This document shows positions 33,853 through 41,192 of a stretch of DNA of 64,000 nucleotides, piece after piece (position 1 is the stretch's first letter; every line of letters begins with the position of its first letter). The DNA is from Candidatus Meridianibacter frigidus (GTDB taxonomy: Bacteria; Vulcanimicrobiota; Vulcanimicrobiia; Vulcanimicrobiales; Vulcanimicrobiaceae): contig QHBJ01000025.1 of assembly GCA_003243975.1 (NCBI GenBank), positions 1 to 64,000 of the forward strand, written 5' to 3'. The notes beneath the pieces are model-generated. The model saw only the letters and a list, made by a program, of their open reading frames with translations, was not told the DNA's origin and searched no databases. The position numbers were made by a program, and so were the translations under genes.

Positions 33853-34952
33853 CTCCGCAGACGGCGCGGCGCATCATTCTCACTATCGTGGCCATCTTGG
33901 TGGCGATTGCCGCGCTGTGGCTGGCGACGCGCATTCCGCGAACGATAACCATCTTCTTGGTCGCGGCATTTATCGCGTTCGGCGTTCAACCCATTATCGT
34001 GCGCTTGGAAGAGCGCCGCGTGAAACGTCCGCTGGCCATCATGCTGGTGTTCGTAGTTCTGTTGCTGCTGGTGGTACTGGGTGCGGTAATCATACTGCCG
34101 CTGACGCTCGATCAAATCCAGGCCTTGATCAAGAATGCGCCGGATTATCTAAAGACCACGCAAGGGTGGATTCTCGACCTGGAGCTGGGCGTCCGCAAAC
34201 ATTTTCCGGGCGCGAACCTGCCGACCAGTTTCGATCTTCAGCAATTCTCCAGCGATAAGATCACCGGCTTCGTCTACGCGTCCATATCATCGGTTGGTGC
34301 GTTTCTGCTGAATGCGGCCACCGCGCTCTTCATCGGCGTCTCGGCGCTGATCTTGTCGTTTTTTTTCCTCTTGCAAGACCGGCAGATCGCCGATGGCTTT
34401 GCGGCCATGTTTCCGGCCAGCAAACGGGCGACTGCGCGGGAGGTTGCGCAAGAGGTTACGCACATCTTCGGCAGCTTCATCTCGGGACAGGTCATCGTCA
34501 GCGCCATAACCGGCGCGGCGATCACTATTCTCACTGCAATCTTCGGTTTCAAGTACGCGTTAATCTTAGGGCTTATTAGCGCGGTGGCCTACGCCATTCC
34601 CATCGTCGGCATGCTCGCGGCGCATGTCATCGGCGCCATCATTGCGGCGCCGCAAGGGGTTTGGATGGTCGTCTATGTCGAGGTGATCCTCTTCACGATC
34701 GCGCGCATCAGCGACAACGTCTTGGTACCGAAAATTATGGGCGATAGTGTCGGAGTTTCGCCGATCGGGGTGATGTTTGCGGTCTTCGCCGGGGGCGAGC
34801 TATTCGGCTTGCCCGGTTTGGTACTGGGTATTCCGGCGGCTGCGCTTATCAAGGTCGTATGGCGCTACTTTATCGCACCCGCGATTTACGGGCAAAAACT
34901 CGAGCCGGTGCCCACGCTTCCCAGAAAATCGCGGGTGGCCGCCAAGCGTTAG
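33837..34952 (+). CDS. AI-2E family transporter (PerM/YdiK-like)
   Basis: 371 aa with about seven or eight membrane helices and the family pattern ISGQVIVSAITGAAITILT, VAYAIPIVGMLAAHVIGAI, RISDNVLVPKIMGDSVGVSP and ELFGLPGLVLGIPAAALIK. Proteins of this family move small solutes or proton/sodium-linked substrates; specificity cannot be assigned. ATG 33837 lies inside the preceding gene. Convergent with the VOC gene, overlapping by four bases. Confidence 0.88.
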   Translation: MQNTVTPQTARRIILTIVAILVAIAALWLATRIPRTITIFLVAAFIAFGVQPIIVRLEERRVKRPLAIMLVFVVLLLLVVLGAVIILPLTLDQIQALIKNAPDYLKTTQGWILDLELGVRKHFPGANLPTSFDLQQFSSDKITGFVYASISSVGAFLLNAATALFIGVSALILSFFFLLQDRQIADGFAAMFPASKRATAREVAQEVTHIFGSFISGQVIVSAITGAAITILTAIFGFKYALILGLISAVAYAIPIVGMLAAHVIGAIIAAPQGVWMVVYVEVILFTIARISDNVLVPKIMGDSVGVSPIGVMFAVFAGGELFGLPGLVLGIPAAALIKVVWRYFIAPAIYGQKLEPVPTLPRKSRVAAKR

Positions 34953-35326
34953 CGCGCGGGTAAGCGCGCGCAGAGCTCGAGCTTGGTGCCGGCCGGGTCT
35001 TCGAAGAAAACCGCCGGATAGACATCCATCTCCGCGCTGAGTTCCACATTGCAGGCACCCAGTTCGCCGAGTCTGCGGGCCCACTGCAGCACGACGGCGG
35101 TTGACGCGGCCGCAAACGCAATGCGCGTTCGCACCGGTTGCATGCTGGAATCCTCGATCAATCCGATGAAGCGGCCCGCGCGCCCAGGAATGGGCTCTTC
35201 GAAATATTCGACGGCTGTGTAGCGTTGATCCGCGGTCACGTCGGTCCAGCCATCACCTTCCACGAGGCAGTAACGTTTACCGGACAGGCCCAGTTGCGGC
35301 ATCAAGCGATCATAGAACGACTCCAC
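34949..35326 (-). CDS. VOC-superfamily protein (glyoxalase/bleomycin-resistance-like)
   Basis: 125 aa from GTG 35326, but the reading frame upstream encodes the expected first beta strand (FGFDHIDARVRSLAAVESFYD), so the true start is probably ATT at about 35374 or another non-standard codon. Paired beta-alpha-beta modules end in VFFEDPAGTKLELCA, where Glu is a typical metal ligand. The domain could bind a metal or act as a resistance protein. Its 5' part overlaps or abuts the end of argS. Confidence 0.65.
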   Translation of the reverse strand: MESFYDRLMPQLGLSGKRYCLVEGDGWTDVTADQRYTAVEYFEEPIPGRAGRFIGLIEDSSMQPVRTRIAFAAASTAVVLQWARRLGELGACNVELSAEMDVYPAVFFEDPAGTKLELCARLPAR

Positions 35327-35381
35327 CGCAGCGAGCGAACGAACCCGCGCGTCGATATGGTCGAAACCAAAAATTCCGCCA

Positions 35382-37073
35382 CTACATTGTTTCTGGAGCG
35401 CTAACGCCCGCCAAGCGCAATACTGTAGCGAGCACCGAGCGCGTTGCCAGGCACAATGCCAATCGCGCCACGCGCAGGTCGCGCTCTTCGGTCAGAATCT
35501 TGCATTCCGAGTAGAATTGGTGGAAGTCCGAGGCGACGTCGCGGGCGTAGTGGGCGAGCCGGTGGGGGGCAAACTGCGCGAGGATGTTATCGAGCAGCGA
35601 AGGCAGCTCCCACAGGCGCCCGATGAGGGCTAATTCGGCGGCATGCGTTAGATTTTGCAGCGTTTTCGCAGTAGCCGCTTCGCGTACATCGTCGGGCAGT
35701 GCGTTCCTAAATACCGACGCAATTCGCGCATGTCCGTACTGCACATAGTAAACGGGATTGTCGTTGCTCTGTTCTTTCGCCAGATCGACGTCGAACTTCA
35801 GTGGCGAGCCGGGTGCTAGCATGATAAAGAAAAACCGCGCAGCGTCGACGCCGACTTCGTCGATAATTTCGTCCAGCGGAATGATGGCGCCGGCGCGCTT
35901 GCTCATTGAAACCACTTCATCCGCATGGAGCAAGGTCACTTGCTGCGCAATGAGCACGTCGAGTCTGTCGGGAAAGCCTAGCGCTGCGGCAATGCCCTGA
36001 AGACGGTCGATGTAGCCGTGATGGTCTGGGCCTAGAATGTCGATGACGCGGTCCGAGCGCTGTAACTTATCGTAGTGGTAGGCGATGTCTTGGGCCAGAT
36101 ACGTCGGGCGGCCATCGGAACGGATGATAACGCGGTCTTTGTCGTCCGCAAACTGCGTTGCTTTGAAATAGAGGGCGTTTTCTTGTTCGTACGTCAGCCC
36201 TTTTTCGGTTAGAAGCGCAACCGTTTCTTTTACCTTGCCGCTTGCGTGCAGCTCCTTCTCACTCTGCCATAGGTCGAAATGAACTCCGAAACGCCGGCAA
36301 ACTTGTTTCTGCTCCGCGACGATGCCGTCGCGTCCATACTTTGTAAAGTATGGCAGCCACTCGCTCTCCGCTAGAGAAACCCATTTTCGGCCGTCTTTAC
36401 TCTCGATGCGTTGCGCGATCGGAATGAGATACTCTCCAGGGTAGCTCTCCGCCGGTAAGGGAAAATCCGAATCAAAAATTTGGCGGTAGCGTGCAAAGAG
36501 CGAGCGGGCGAGCGTTTCCATCTGCGCTCCGGCATCATTGATGATCCATTCGGTGAAGACGCCGTAGCCGCGAAAGCGGAAGATGTCGGCGAGGGTCTGG
36601 CCGATGCTCGTGGTGCGCCCTTGGACCACCACAAGGGGACCGGTGGGGTTCGCGCTTCCGAACTCGAGCGAAATTCGGCTGCCGTTTTCTCGAGCGCTTC
36701 CGAACTGCGTACCATCGGACAGCATCCCGGCCAACGCAGCGTGCCAGCACTCCGGAGCCAAGCGAAGATTGAGAAAGCCAGCCGTAGCTTCGAGCTGCGA
36801 AAACAGCCGGCACGTTTGCGCATCATTTTTCCGAAGTTCCGCGAGTAGGGCTGTCGCTACGGCTTGCGGTGCGGTACGTACGCGTTTTGCCAGCGCGAAG
36901 GCCGCGTTAGTCGCGAAGTCGCCGAACTCCGGACGGCGTGGTGCTTCGAAATCAACTGCCGAGGTTTCGCTTCCCGGGTAAAGCGCCGACATCGCGCGCC
37001 GAAGTGCATCTGCAAATCGATCTAAAGCGGCTCGAGGAAGAAACGAGGACCCTTCAGTGATGGTAGGGTTCAT
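35382..37073 (-). CDS. argS: Arginyl-tRNA synthetase with an unusual HIGH region
   Basis: 563 aa, class I synthetase. ATG 37073 is chosen. The N-terminal Add1-like domain is followed by the catalytic domain with SANPTGPLVVVQGRT: the usual HVGH is VVVQ, so both signature histidines are missing. The KMSKS-like loop is VSMSKRAG, preceded by ILGPDHHGYIDRLQ; the C-terminal DALR-type helical domain is present. Other lineages carry similar variant HIGH loops, so it is probably active. Its start overlaps the upstream 120-aa ORF by 20 bases. Confidence 0.92.
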   Translation of the reverse strand: MNPTITEGSSFLPRAALDRFADALRRAMSALYPGSETSAVDFEAPRRPEFGDFATNAAFALAKRVRTAPQAVATALLAELRKNDAQTCRLFSQLEATAGFLNLRLAPECWHAALAGMLSDGTQFGSARENGSRISLEFGSANPTGPLVVVQGRTTSIGQTLADIFRFRGYGVFTEWIINDAGAQMETLARSLFARYRQIFDSDFPLPAESYPGEYLIPIAQRIESKDGRKWVSLAESEWLPYFTKYGRDGIVAEQKQVCRRFGVHFDLWQSEKELHASGKVKETVALLTEKGLTYEQENALYFKATQFADDKDRVIIRSDGRPTYLAQDIAYHYDKLQRSDRVIDILGPDHHGYIDRLQGIAAALGFPDRLDVLIAQQVTLLHADEVVSMSKRAGAIIPLDEIIDEVGVDAARFFFIMLAPGSPLKFDVDLAKEQSNDNPVYYVQYGHARIASVFRNALPDDVREAATAKTLQNLTHAAELALIGRLWELPSLLDNILAQFAPHRLAHYARDVASDFHQFYSECKILTEERDLRVARLALCLATRSVLATVLRLAGVSAPETM

Positions 37074-37416
37074 TGCGCGCGATCTTCGCCGCACGGTAAA
37101 GCTGTTCCACTACGATGGCCTGCGCCCATTCGTGCAAGAACGTGAGCGAACCGAGCGACCACAGAAAGTTCGCGCGTTCGCGCAGCGCGGGGTCTGCTCC
37201 GTACGTGCCGGCACGATTAGCGTTAAATCCGGGGTGCCGGACGGCAGTGGCGGAAAGCCGGACTGAAGGTTCTTCGTTGCTCACCTGCACGCCGTCGCGT
37301 TCGAGAAGCCAAGCTAAATCATGTGCCCCAACAAACTTGCCAGAGAACAGACGCACCGCGGAGTCCACAATCCGGTGGGCGAGCTCGCGATTGCGAGATG
37401 GGGAAGAAGCGGTCAT
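37054..37416 (-). CDS. Conserved-looking hypothetical protein upstream of argS
   Basis: 120 aa, starting at ATG 37416, which overlaps the stop of the dprA-like fragment (ATGA), and ending inside argS. No motif recognised. The sequence AHDLAWLLERDGVQVSNEEP and LHEWAQAIVVEQLYRAAKIA look like helical segments of a cytosolic protein; no TM. A link to arginyl-tRNA synthesis or to the lost dprA gene is possible but unproven. Confidence 0.5.
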   Translation of the reverse strand: MTASSPSRNRELAHRIVDSAVRLFSGKFVGAHDLAWLLERDGVQVSNEEPSVRLSATAVRHPGFNANRAGTYGADPALRERANFLWSLGSLTFLHEWAQAIVVEQLYRAAKIARNEPYHH

Positions 37417-37658
37417 GGCCGCCACCCAAAGACTCCGAGTGTCATGCCCGCCCGGCCTTCCAGCGGCTCCCCCACGTGCGCCGCTTCGTCGATGCCGAGC
37501 GCCAGGCCTGAGAGGCCACAGACCCCGGATTGCGCCACCTCCCGGGCGGTCGCTTGCGCGAGACTCTTGCCGGCCGTCGAAGGGGCTGGCGTGCCGACCA
37601 TTGCTACGGTCGGCACGCCAGCCCCTCGAGCTTCCCGCAGACCCCAACAGCCCGGCAA
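37413..37658 (-). pseudogene. dprA (DNA-processing protein A) fragment
   Basis: About 81 codons (from TTG 37658; open back to the stop at 37718) align in order with the DprA Rossmann core: VAMVGTPAPSTAGKSLAQAT, then SGLALGIDEAAHVG and LGVFG. A full DprA has about 280-370 aa with N- and C-terminal domains, which are absent on both sides. The fragment ends at a TGA shared with the next ORF. I read it as a decayed remnant, although a short functional Rossmann protein cannot be excluded. Confidence 0.7.
37581..37626. repeat. 19-bp perfect inverted repeat within the dprA fragment
   Basis: AGGGGCTGGCGTGCCGACC (37581-37599), eight-base loop, and its exact complement (37608-37626). On the minus strand it lies over the coding sequence for GAGVPTVAMVGTPAP. 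It may be a REP-type insertion that mimics coding DNA, or simply codon-permitted dyad symmetry. No T run follows. Confidence 0.6.
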
Positions 37659-37716
37659 AGACGCAAGGCGTCCCCTCGTGCTTGCAAGGCCGGACGGCAG
37701 CGATCTCGTCCCAGCT

Positions 37717-37846
37717 CACGTAGCGGGGCTCGAAGGAAACCACGAGGGAACGTTCACGCCCGCCGCCCAGGGGGAAAGGCCGCGCGCCCTGGGAATACAC
37801 GCGTCCACTTCTCAGGGTAAGGGACCCGACCGCCGGAGGGTAATCA
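37717..37846. other. Region between the dprA fragment and the DUF5679 gene
   Basis: About 130 bases. The minus strand is open in another frame here with DEIAAVRPCKHEG and CVFAGLLG, which could be a frameshifted N-terminal remnant of dprA or a non-coding shadow. No promoter or RBS for a minus-strand gene is visible. The plus-strand gene has a clear RBS at its right end. Confidence 0.3.
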
Positions 37847-37996
37847 GTGGCAGCTCAAGCGTACTGCGTCAAATGCAAAACCAAGCGTGAAATGAAAGAC
37901 GCCGTCCAAATCACCATGAAGAACGGGCGGCCTGCAACCGAGGGCAAGTGCCCCGAGTGCGGCACCAAGATGTTCAAAATCGGGGCCGCGTCTTAA
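37847..37996 (+). CDS. DUF5679 small zinc-ribbon protein
   Basis: 49 aa from GTG 37847, with GGAGGG six bases upstream. Two zinc-knuckle pairs CVKC (residues 7-10) and CPEC (residues 35-38) frame a short beta segment, ending KMFKIGAAS. The pattern AYCVKCKTKREMKDA and GTKMFKIG is characteristic of DUF5679. Probably a zinc-ribbon RNA- or DNA-binding accessory; function not established. The gene stands alone before a terminator. Confidence 0.85.
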   Translation: MAAQAYCVKCKTKREMKDAVQITMKNGRPATEGKCPECGTKMFKIGAAS

Positions 37997-38015
37997 CGAA
38001 CACACCCGGCGCGAT

Positions 38016-38045
38016 TTGCTCGCGCAACCCGTTGTGCCTTATAAT
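38016..38045 (+). promoter_or_regulatory. Promoter candidate for nrdR
   Basis: TTGCTC (38016-38021), 18-base spacer, TATAAT (38040-38045). The -10 is perfect and the -35 partial. The predicted start of transcription falls at the beginning of the hairpin at 38051-38069. Confidence 0.55.
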
Positions 38046-38050
38046 GAGAG

Positions 38051-38078
38051 GACCCACAATATGTGGGTCTTCTTTTTT
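38051..38078 (+). terminator. Hairpin plus T-run between the DUF5679 gene and nrdR
   Basis: GACCCACA (38051-38058), loop ATA, TGTGGGTC (38062-38069), then TTCTTTTTT: the classic shape of an intrinsic terminator for the DUF5679 gene. It lies only six bases after a TATAAT. The centre CACAATATGTG also resembles the AT-rich palindrome of NrdR boxes, so it could double as an operator for nrdR. Confidence 0.65.
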
Positions 38079-38088
38079 GGGGTGGCCT

Positions 38089-38541
38089 CTGATCTGTCCG
38101 ACCTGCCAGAAGAGCGAAACGCGCGTCGTGGATTCGCGAGACGACGAGAGTGTTGTGCGGCGGCGGCGCGAGTGCCTGGACCCGCGCTGCAAGCATCGGT
38201 TCACGACCTACGAGCGCATGGAGTCACCGCGCCTGCTTGTCGTCAAGAAAGACGGCCGTCGCGAGCAATTCAATCGTGAGAAAATCCTGAGCGGGCTGCG
38301 GCGCGCTTGCGAAAAACGTCCGGTCTCCGAGAGCCAGATGGAAGCGGTAGCCGGCGAGCTGGAGCGCGCGCTCTTCTCGCGCGGCGAAAACGAAGTGCCG
38401 GCCGCAATGATCGGAGAGAAGCTTATGGAGGCGCTCAAGTCACTCGATAAGGTCGCATACATCCGCTTTGCCTCGGTGTATCGCAGCTTCCGCGATGTCG
38501 AAAGTTTCCAAGAAGAATTAGCCACGCTGCTTGCCAAGTAG
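38089..38541 (+). CDS. nrdR: Transcriptional repressor of ribonucleotide reductase genes (NrdR)
   Basis: 150 aa, the usual NrdR size, if started at CTG 38089 (or TTG 38077, 154 aa); no ATG or GTG precedes the zinc ribbon. The N-terminal zinc ribbon is ICPTC...CLDPRC, with two extra residues in the second Cys pair, then HRFTTYER and the ATP-cone domain VVKKDGRREQFNREKI. NrdR represses nrd genes when dATP is bound. dut follows six bases later, so dNTP-pool functions are grouped. Confidence 0.92.
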   Translation: MICPTCQKSETRVVDSRDDESVVRRRRECLDPRCKHRFTTYERMESPRLLVVKKDGRREQFNREKILSGLRRACEKRPVSESQMEAVAGELERALFSRGENEVPAAMIGEKLMEALKSLDKVAYIRFASVYRSFRDVESFQEELATLLAK

Positions 38542-38547
38542 GCAGCG

Positions 38548-39030
38548 GTGAACAGTACGGTTATAGTGCGAATCGCGCGGTTGGCGGATGGTGACGGTTT
38601 ACCGATACCCCGCTACATGAGCGCTCACGCCGCAGGTGCGGACTTATGCGCGGCGGTGCGCGAGGACGTTACGCTCTTGCCGGGCGGACGAGCGATGATT
38701 CCGAGCGGCTTCGGAATCGAACTTCCGGTTGGCTTCGAAGCGCAGGTTCGTCCGCGCAGTGGGCTGGCGTTGCACCACGGCATCACCGTCCTTAACGCGC
38801 CCGGCACAATCGATGCCGATTACCGCGGGCCGCTCAACGTGCTGCTGGCGAACTTCGGGAAGGTTCCCTTCGTTGTGCGTCGCGGGGACCGGATCGCGCA
38901 GATGGTGATCGCCCCGGTTGTGCAGGCGAACTTTGAGGAAGTGGTTCAACTCGAAGAAACAGTGCGCGCACAAGGCGGCTTCGGCAGTACGGGAGCTGCA
39001 GCGCCGTACGAAACCGAGGCGCGCTTCTGA
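38548..39030 (+). CDS. dut: dUTP diphosphatase (Dut)
   Basis: 160 aa trimeric dUTPase, GTG start. The five motifs are visible: [39 protein letters not shown] and [10 protein letters not shown] (Phe that stacks on uracil). It removes dUTP and yields dUMP. The stop overlaps the panE start by four bases. Confidence 0.96.
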   Translation: MNSTVIVRIARLADGDGLPIPRYMSAHAAGADLCAAVREDVTLLPGGRAMIPSGFGIELPVGFEAQVRPRSGLALHHGITVLNAPGTIDADYRGPLNVLLANFGKVPFVVRRGDRIAQMVIAPVVQANFEEVVQLEETVRAQGGFGSTGAAAPYETEARF

Positions 39031-40001
39031 AGGCCTACATTGTCGGCGCCGGTGCGGTCGGGACCTACATTGGCAATTTGCTCAAAAGTGTCAAGGTCGA
39101 GGTGACGTACGCGCCGCGAGCGCTCGACGGCGTTACGCCGGTGCAGGCCGACGTGGCGGTCATCGCGGTCAAATCGTACGATACGTCGTCCGCCCTCGAA
39201 ACGTTGCGAAAAGCCGTCGCAGATCCCCTTAATTGCGTTTTCGTGTGCCCTCAAAACGGCGTGGGCAACGAAGAAAAATTGGTCGAGGCATTCGGCGCGG
39301 ACAATGTGGTTGCCGCGGCGCTGACGGTGCCGGTGGACCGCGACCATAACGGCCAAAGTGTTCCGGCTCGCGAGGGCGGCCTGGCATTCGCGCCTGTTGG
39401 AAAGACCGCGTTCAACTGGCTGTGGGCAACCTTTCAAAGCACGGGCGTGCCGGTCAAGGTGACCGACAACTGGCGCGCGCTCAAGTGGTCGAAACTCTGC
39501 CTCAACCTCGTGGCCAACGCCAGTTGCGCCATCCTCAACGTGCTGCCCAATCGTCTGGTGCAGTACGAAGAAGTCTTTACGCTGGAGATCCGCGCCATTC
39601 GCGAAGTCCGGGCCGTGATGCAAAAACTGGGAATAACTGCGATCGATCTGCCGCGCTACCCGGTGCGCGTCTTTCAATCCATCGCCACCTTGCCGAGTCC
39701 CATTTCGCGCACGTTCTTGAGCAGCCGGATTGCGGGAGCGCGCGGCCGCAAGGCGCCCTCCTTGTTACTCGACCTGCGCGCGAACAAGGCCGTGACGGAA
39801 GTTGAGGTGCTCAACGGTGCCGTGGCTCGCGCCGGGCGAGAATGCGGCGTCCCGACGCCGGTAAACACCATTTTCTGTCGCGTTCTGGACGATATTGCGC
39901 ACATGCCACAGCTTTGGGCCAAATACCGCGAGCGACCCGAGGCGCTGGAAGCCGAAGTGCGCGCCGAAGTTAAACGCGTGAAAGCCCTGGCGCATCACTG
40001 A
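39027..40001 (+). CDS. panE: 2-dehydropantoate 2-reductase (PanE/ApbA family)
   Basis: 324 aa with start CTG 39027 (CTGA overlap with dut), since the N-terminal NADP-binding strand [13 protein letters not shown] begins just after it and no ATG, GTG or TTG lies ahead. VIAVKSYDT and [19 protein letters not shown] are typical. The catalytic Lys is expected in [11 protein letters not shown]. It reduces ketopantoate to pantoate for coenzyme A synthesis. The hemQ ATG overlaps its stop (TGATG). Confidence 0.87.
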   Translation: MKAYIVGAGAVGTYIGNLLKSVKVEVTYAPRALDGVTPVQADVAVIAVKSYDTSSALETLRKAVADPLNCVFVCPQNGVGNEEKLVEAFGADNVVAAALTVPVDRDHNGQSVPAREGGLAFAPVGKTAFNWLWATFQSTGVPVKVTDNWRALKWSKLCLNLVANASCAILNVLPNRLVQYEEVFTLEIRAIREVRAVMQKLGITAIDLPRYPVRVFQSIATLPSPISRTFLSSRIAGARGRKAPSLLLDLRANKAVTEVEVLNGAVARAGRECGVPTPVNTIFCRVLDDIAHMPQLWAKYRERPEALEAEVRAEVKRVKALAHH

Positions 40002-40843
40002 TGCGCCATCCCAACGTTCCGGAATCGCTTGAGGGCTGGTGGATCCTTCACCGCATGTTCGCGTTCGAACGTAGCGCTTTTTCTGCGCTTTCTCGTAAGA
40101 AACGAGGGCGGTCTGTCCAGGACGCGCAGCAGTTACTGGCGCAACTCGCCGGCAGCGATGACGGCGACGTCGGGCTAGCCCAACTAGTCGGCCATAAAGC
40201 CGACCTTATGCTCACGCACTACGCCCGCACTTTTGACGGGCTCGCCCAGGCGCAAAGCGCGGTTGACCATTTGGAGCTCGCGAATTTTCTAGAACCGCGG
40301 GATTCGTTCGTTTCGGTCCTGGAATTAGGATTGTATGAGGCCACCGCGCGCATCCACGACGAGCTGGGACGCCGCGAGCTCAAACCCTATTCGCCAGAGT
40401 GGAATGCTGCCTTCGATGCACTGCTTGGCGAACAAGAACATAATCCGCGCAATGCCGGGCGGCTTTGGGCCAAAATCCCGCCGCGTCGCTACGTTTGCTT
40501 TTACCCGATGGATAAGCTGCGCGGTGAAACCGTGAATTGGTACACGCTGCCGTACGCCGAGCGTGCACGGATGATGGTCGAGCATGGAAAGATCGGGCGC
40601 AGCTTCCACGGTTTGGTAACGCAAGTCATATCCGGGGCGATCGGTTATGACGACTGGGAGTGGGGCGTCGACCTGTACGCCGACGACCCGCTCGTTTTCA
40701 AGAAGCTAATCTACGAGATGCGCTTCGATGCAGCCAGCGCCAAGTATGCACTCTTCGGCGAGTTCTTTAGCGGCATACAGTTCTCGCCAAAAAACCTGAA
40801 CGAATTTTTTTCCGGATCGGGCTTGCCGGCGCTCGTAAACTAA
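40001..40843 (+). CDS. hemQ: Coproheme decarboxylase (HemQ), chlorite dismutase-like
   Basis: 280 aa. The C-terminal chlorite-dismutase half has catalytic Tyr168 in CFYPMDK, proximal heme His195 in VEHGKIGRS and the core EWGVDLYADDPLVFKKLIYEMRFD. HemQ oxidatively decarboxylates coproheme III to heme b in the coproporphyrin-dependent pathway, common in Gram-positive and related lineages. The N-terminal part is more divergent. Its stop coincides with the break in the opposite-strand comM fragment. Confidence 0.9.
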   Translation: MRHPNVPESLEGWWILHRMFAFERSAFSALSRKKRGRSVQDAQQLLAQLAGSDDGDVGLAQLVGHKADLMLTHYARTFDGLAQAQSAVDHLELANFLEPRDSFVSVLELGLYEATARIHDELGRRELKPYSPEWNAAFDALLGEQEHNPRNAGRLWAKIPPRRYVCFYPMDKLRGETVNWYTLPYAERARMMVEHGKIGRSFHGLVTQVISGAIGYDDWEWGVDLYADDPLVFKKLIYEMRFDAASAKYALFGEFFSGIQFSPKNLNEFFSGSGLPALVN

Positions 40844-40844
40844 T

Positions 40845-41090
40845 GCCCTCGGCTTTTGGCTGCACGTCCGCGGGTGACAAATTCACCAGCAAACGGCCAG
40901 CCGGGTATCCAAAACCCGAGTTGAAGATGGCGGCGGCCTTTACGCGGTCGCGGGCTTCGGCCAGGACGCGGTCGGGAAGCCCGATAATCGCGCAGCCCGT
41001 GGTTCCCGGCGAGCTATCCGCTGCCACCCGCACGATGTATCCTTCAATCCCCCTGCACGCCGCAGAGAACGCAAGTGAACGCAACGGCAA
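40845..41090 (-). pseudogene. comM/YifB (magnesium-chelatase-like competence ATPase) N-terminal fragment
   Basis: About 80 codons from TTG 41090, with GGGAGG upstream, matching the ComM N-terminus: FSAACRGIEGYIVRVAAD, GTTGCAIIGLPDRVLAEARD and NSGFGYPAGRLLVNLSPADV. A full ComM has about 500 aa including an AAA+ domain; here the frame leaves the family at NLSPADVQPKAEG, exactly beside the hemQ stop. The 5' end and start site are preserved, so the gene looks cut off by the opposite-strand block. Confidence 0.75.
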
Positions 41091-41192
41091 ATCCTCCCGC
41101 TCGCATTTTCAACTGCGACCGTGCCCGGCGCTCGCAAGGGCAAAATCGTCAAGCACTCAAATGAGGCCCGAAACTATAGAAGGAGAAATCGT

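Noticed and set aside
37054-37800. 248-codon minus-strand ORF joining the region upstream of dprA to the argS-adjacent ORF
   Set aside because: The middle crosses the dprA fragment out of frame; only the last 120 codons, which start at the coupled ATG, look like a gene.
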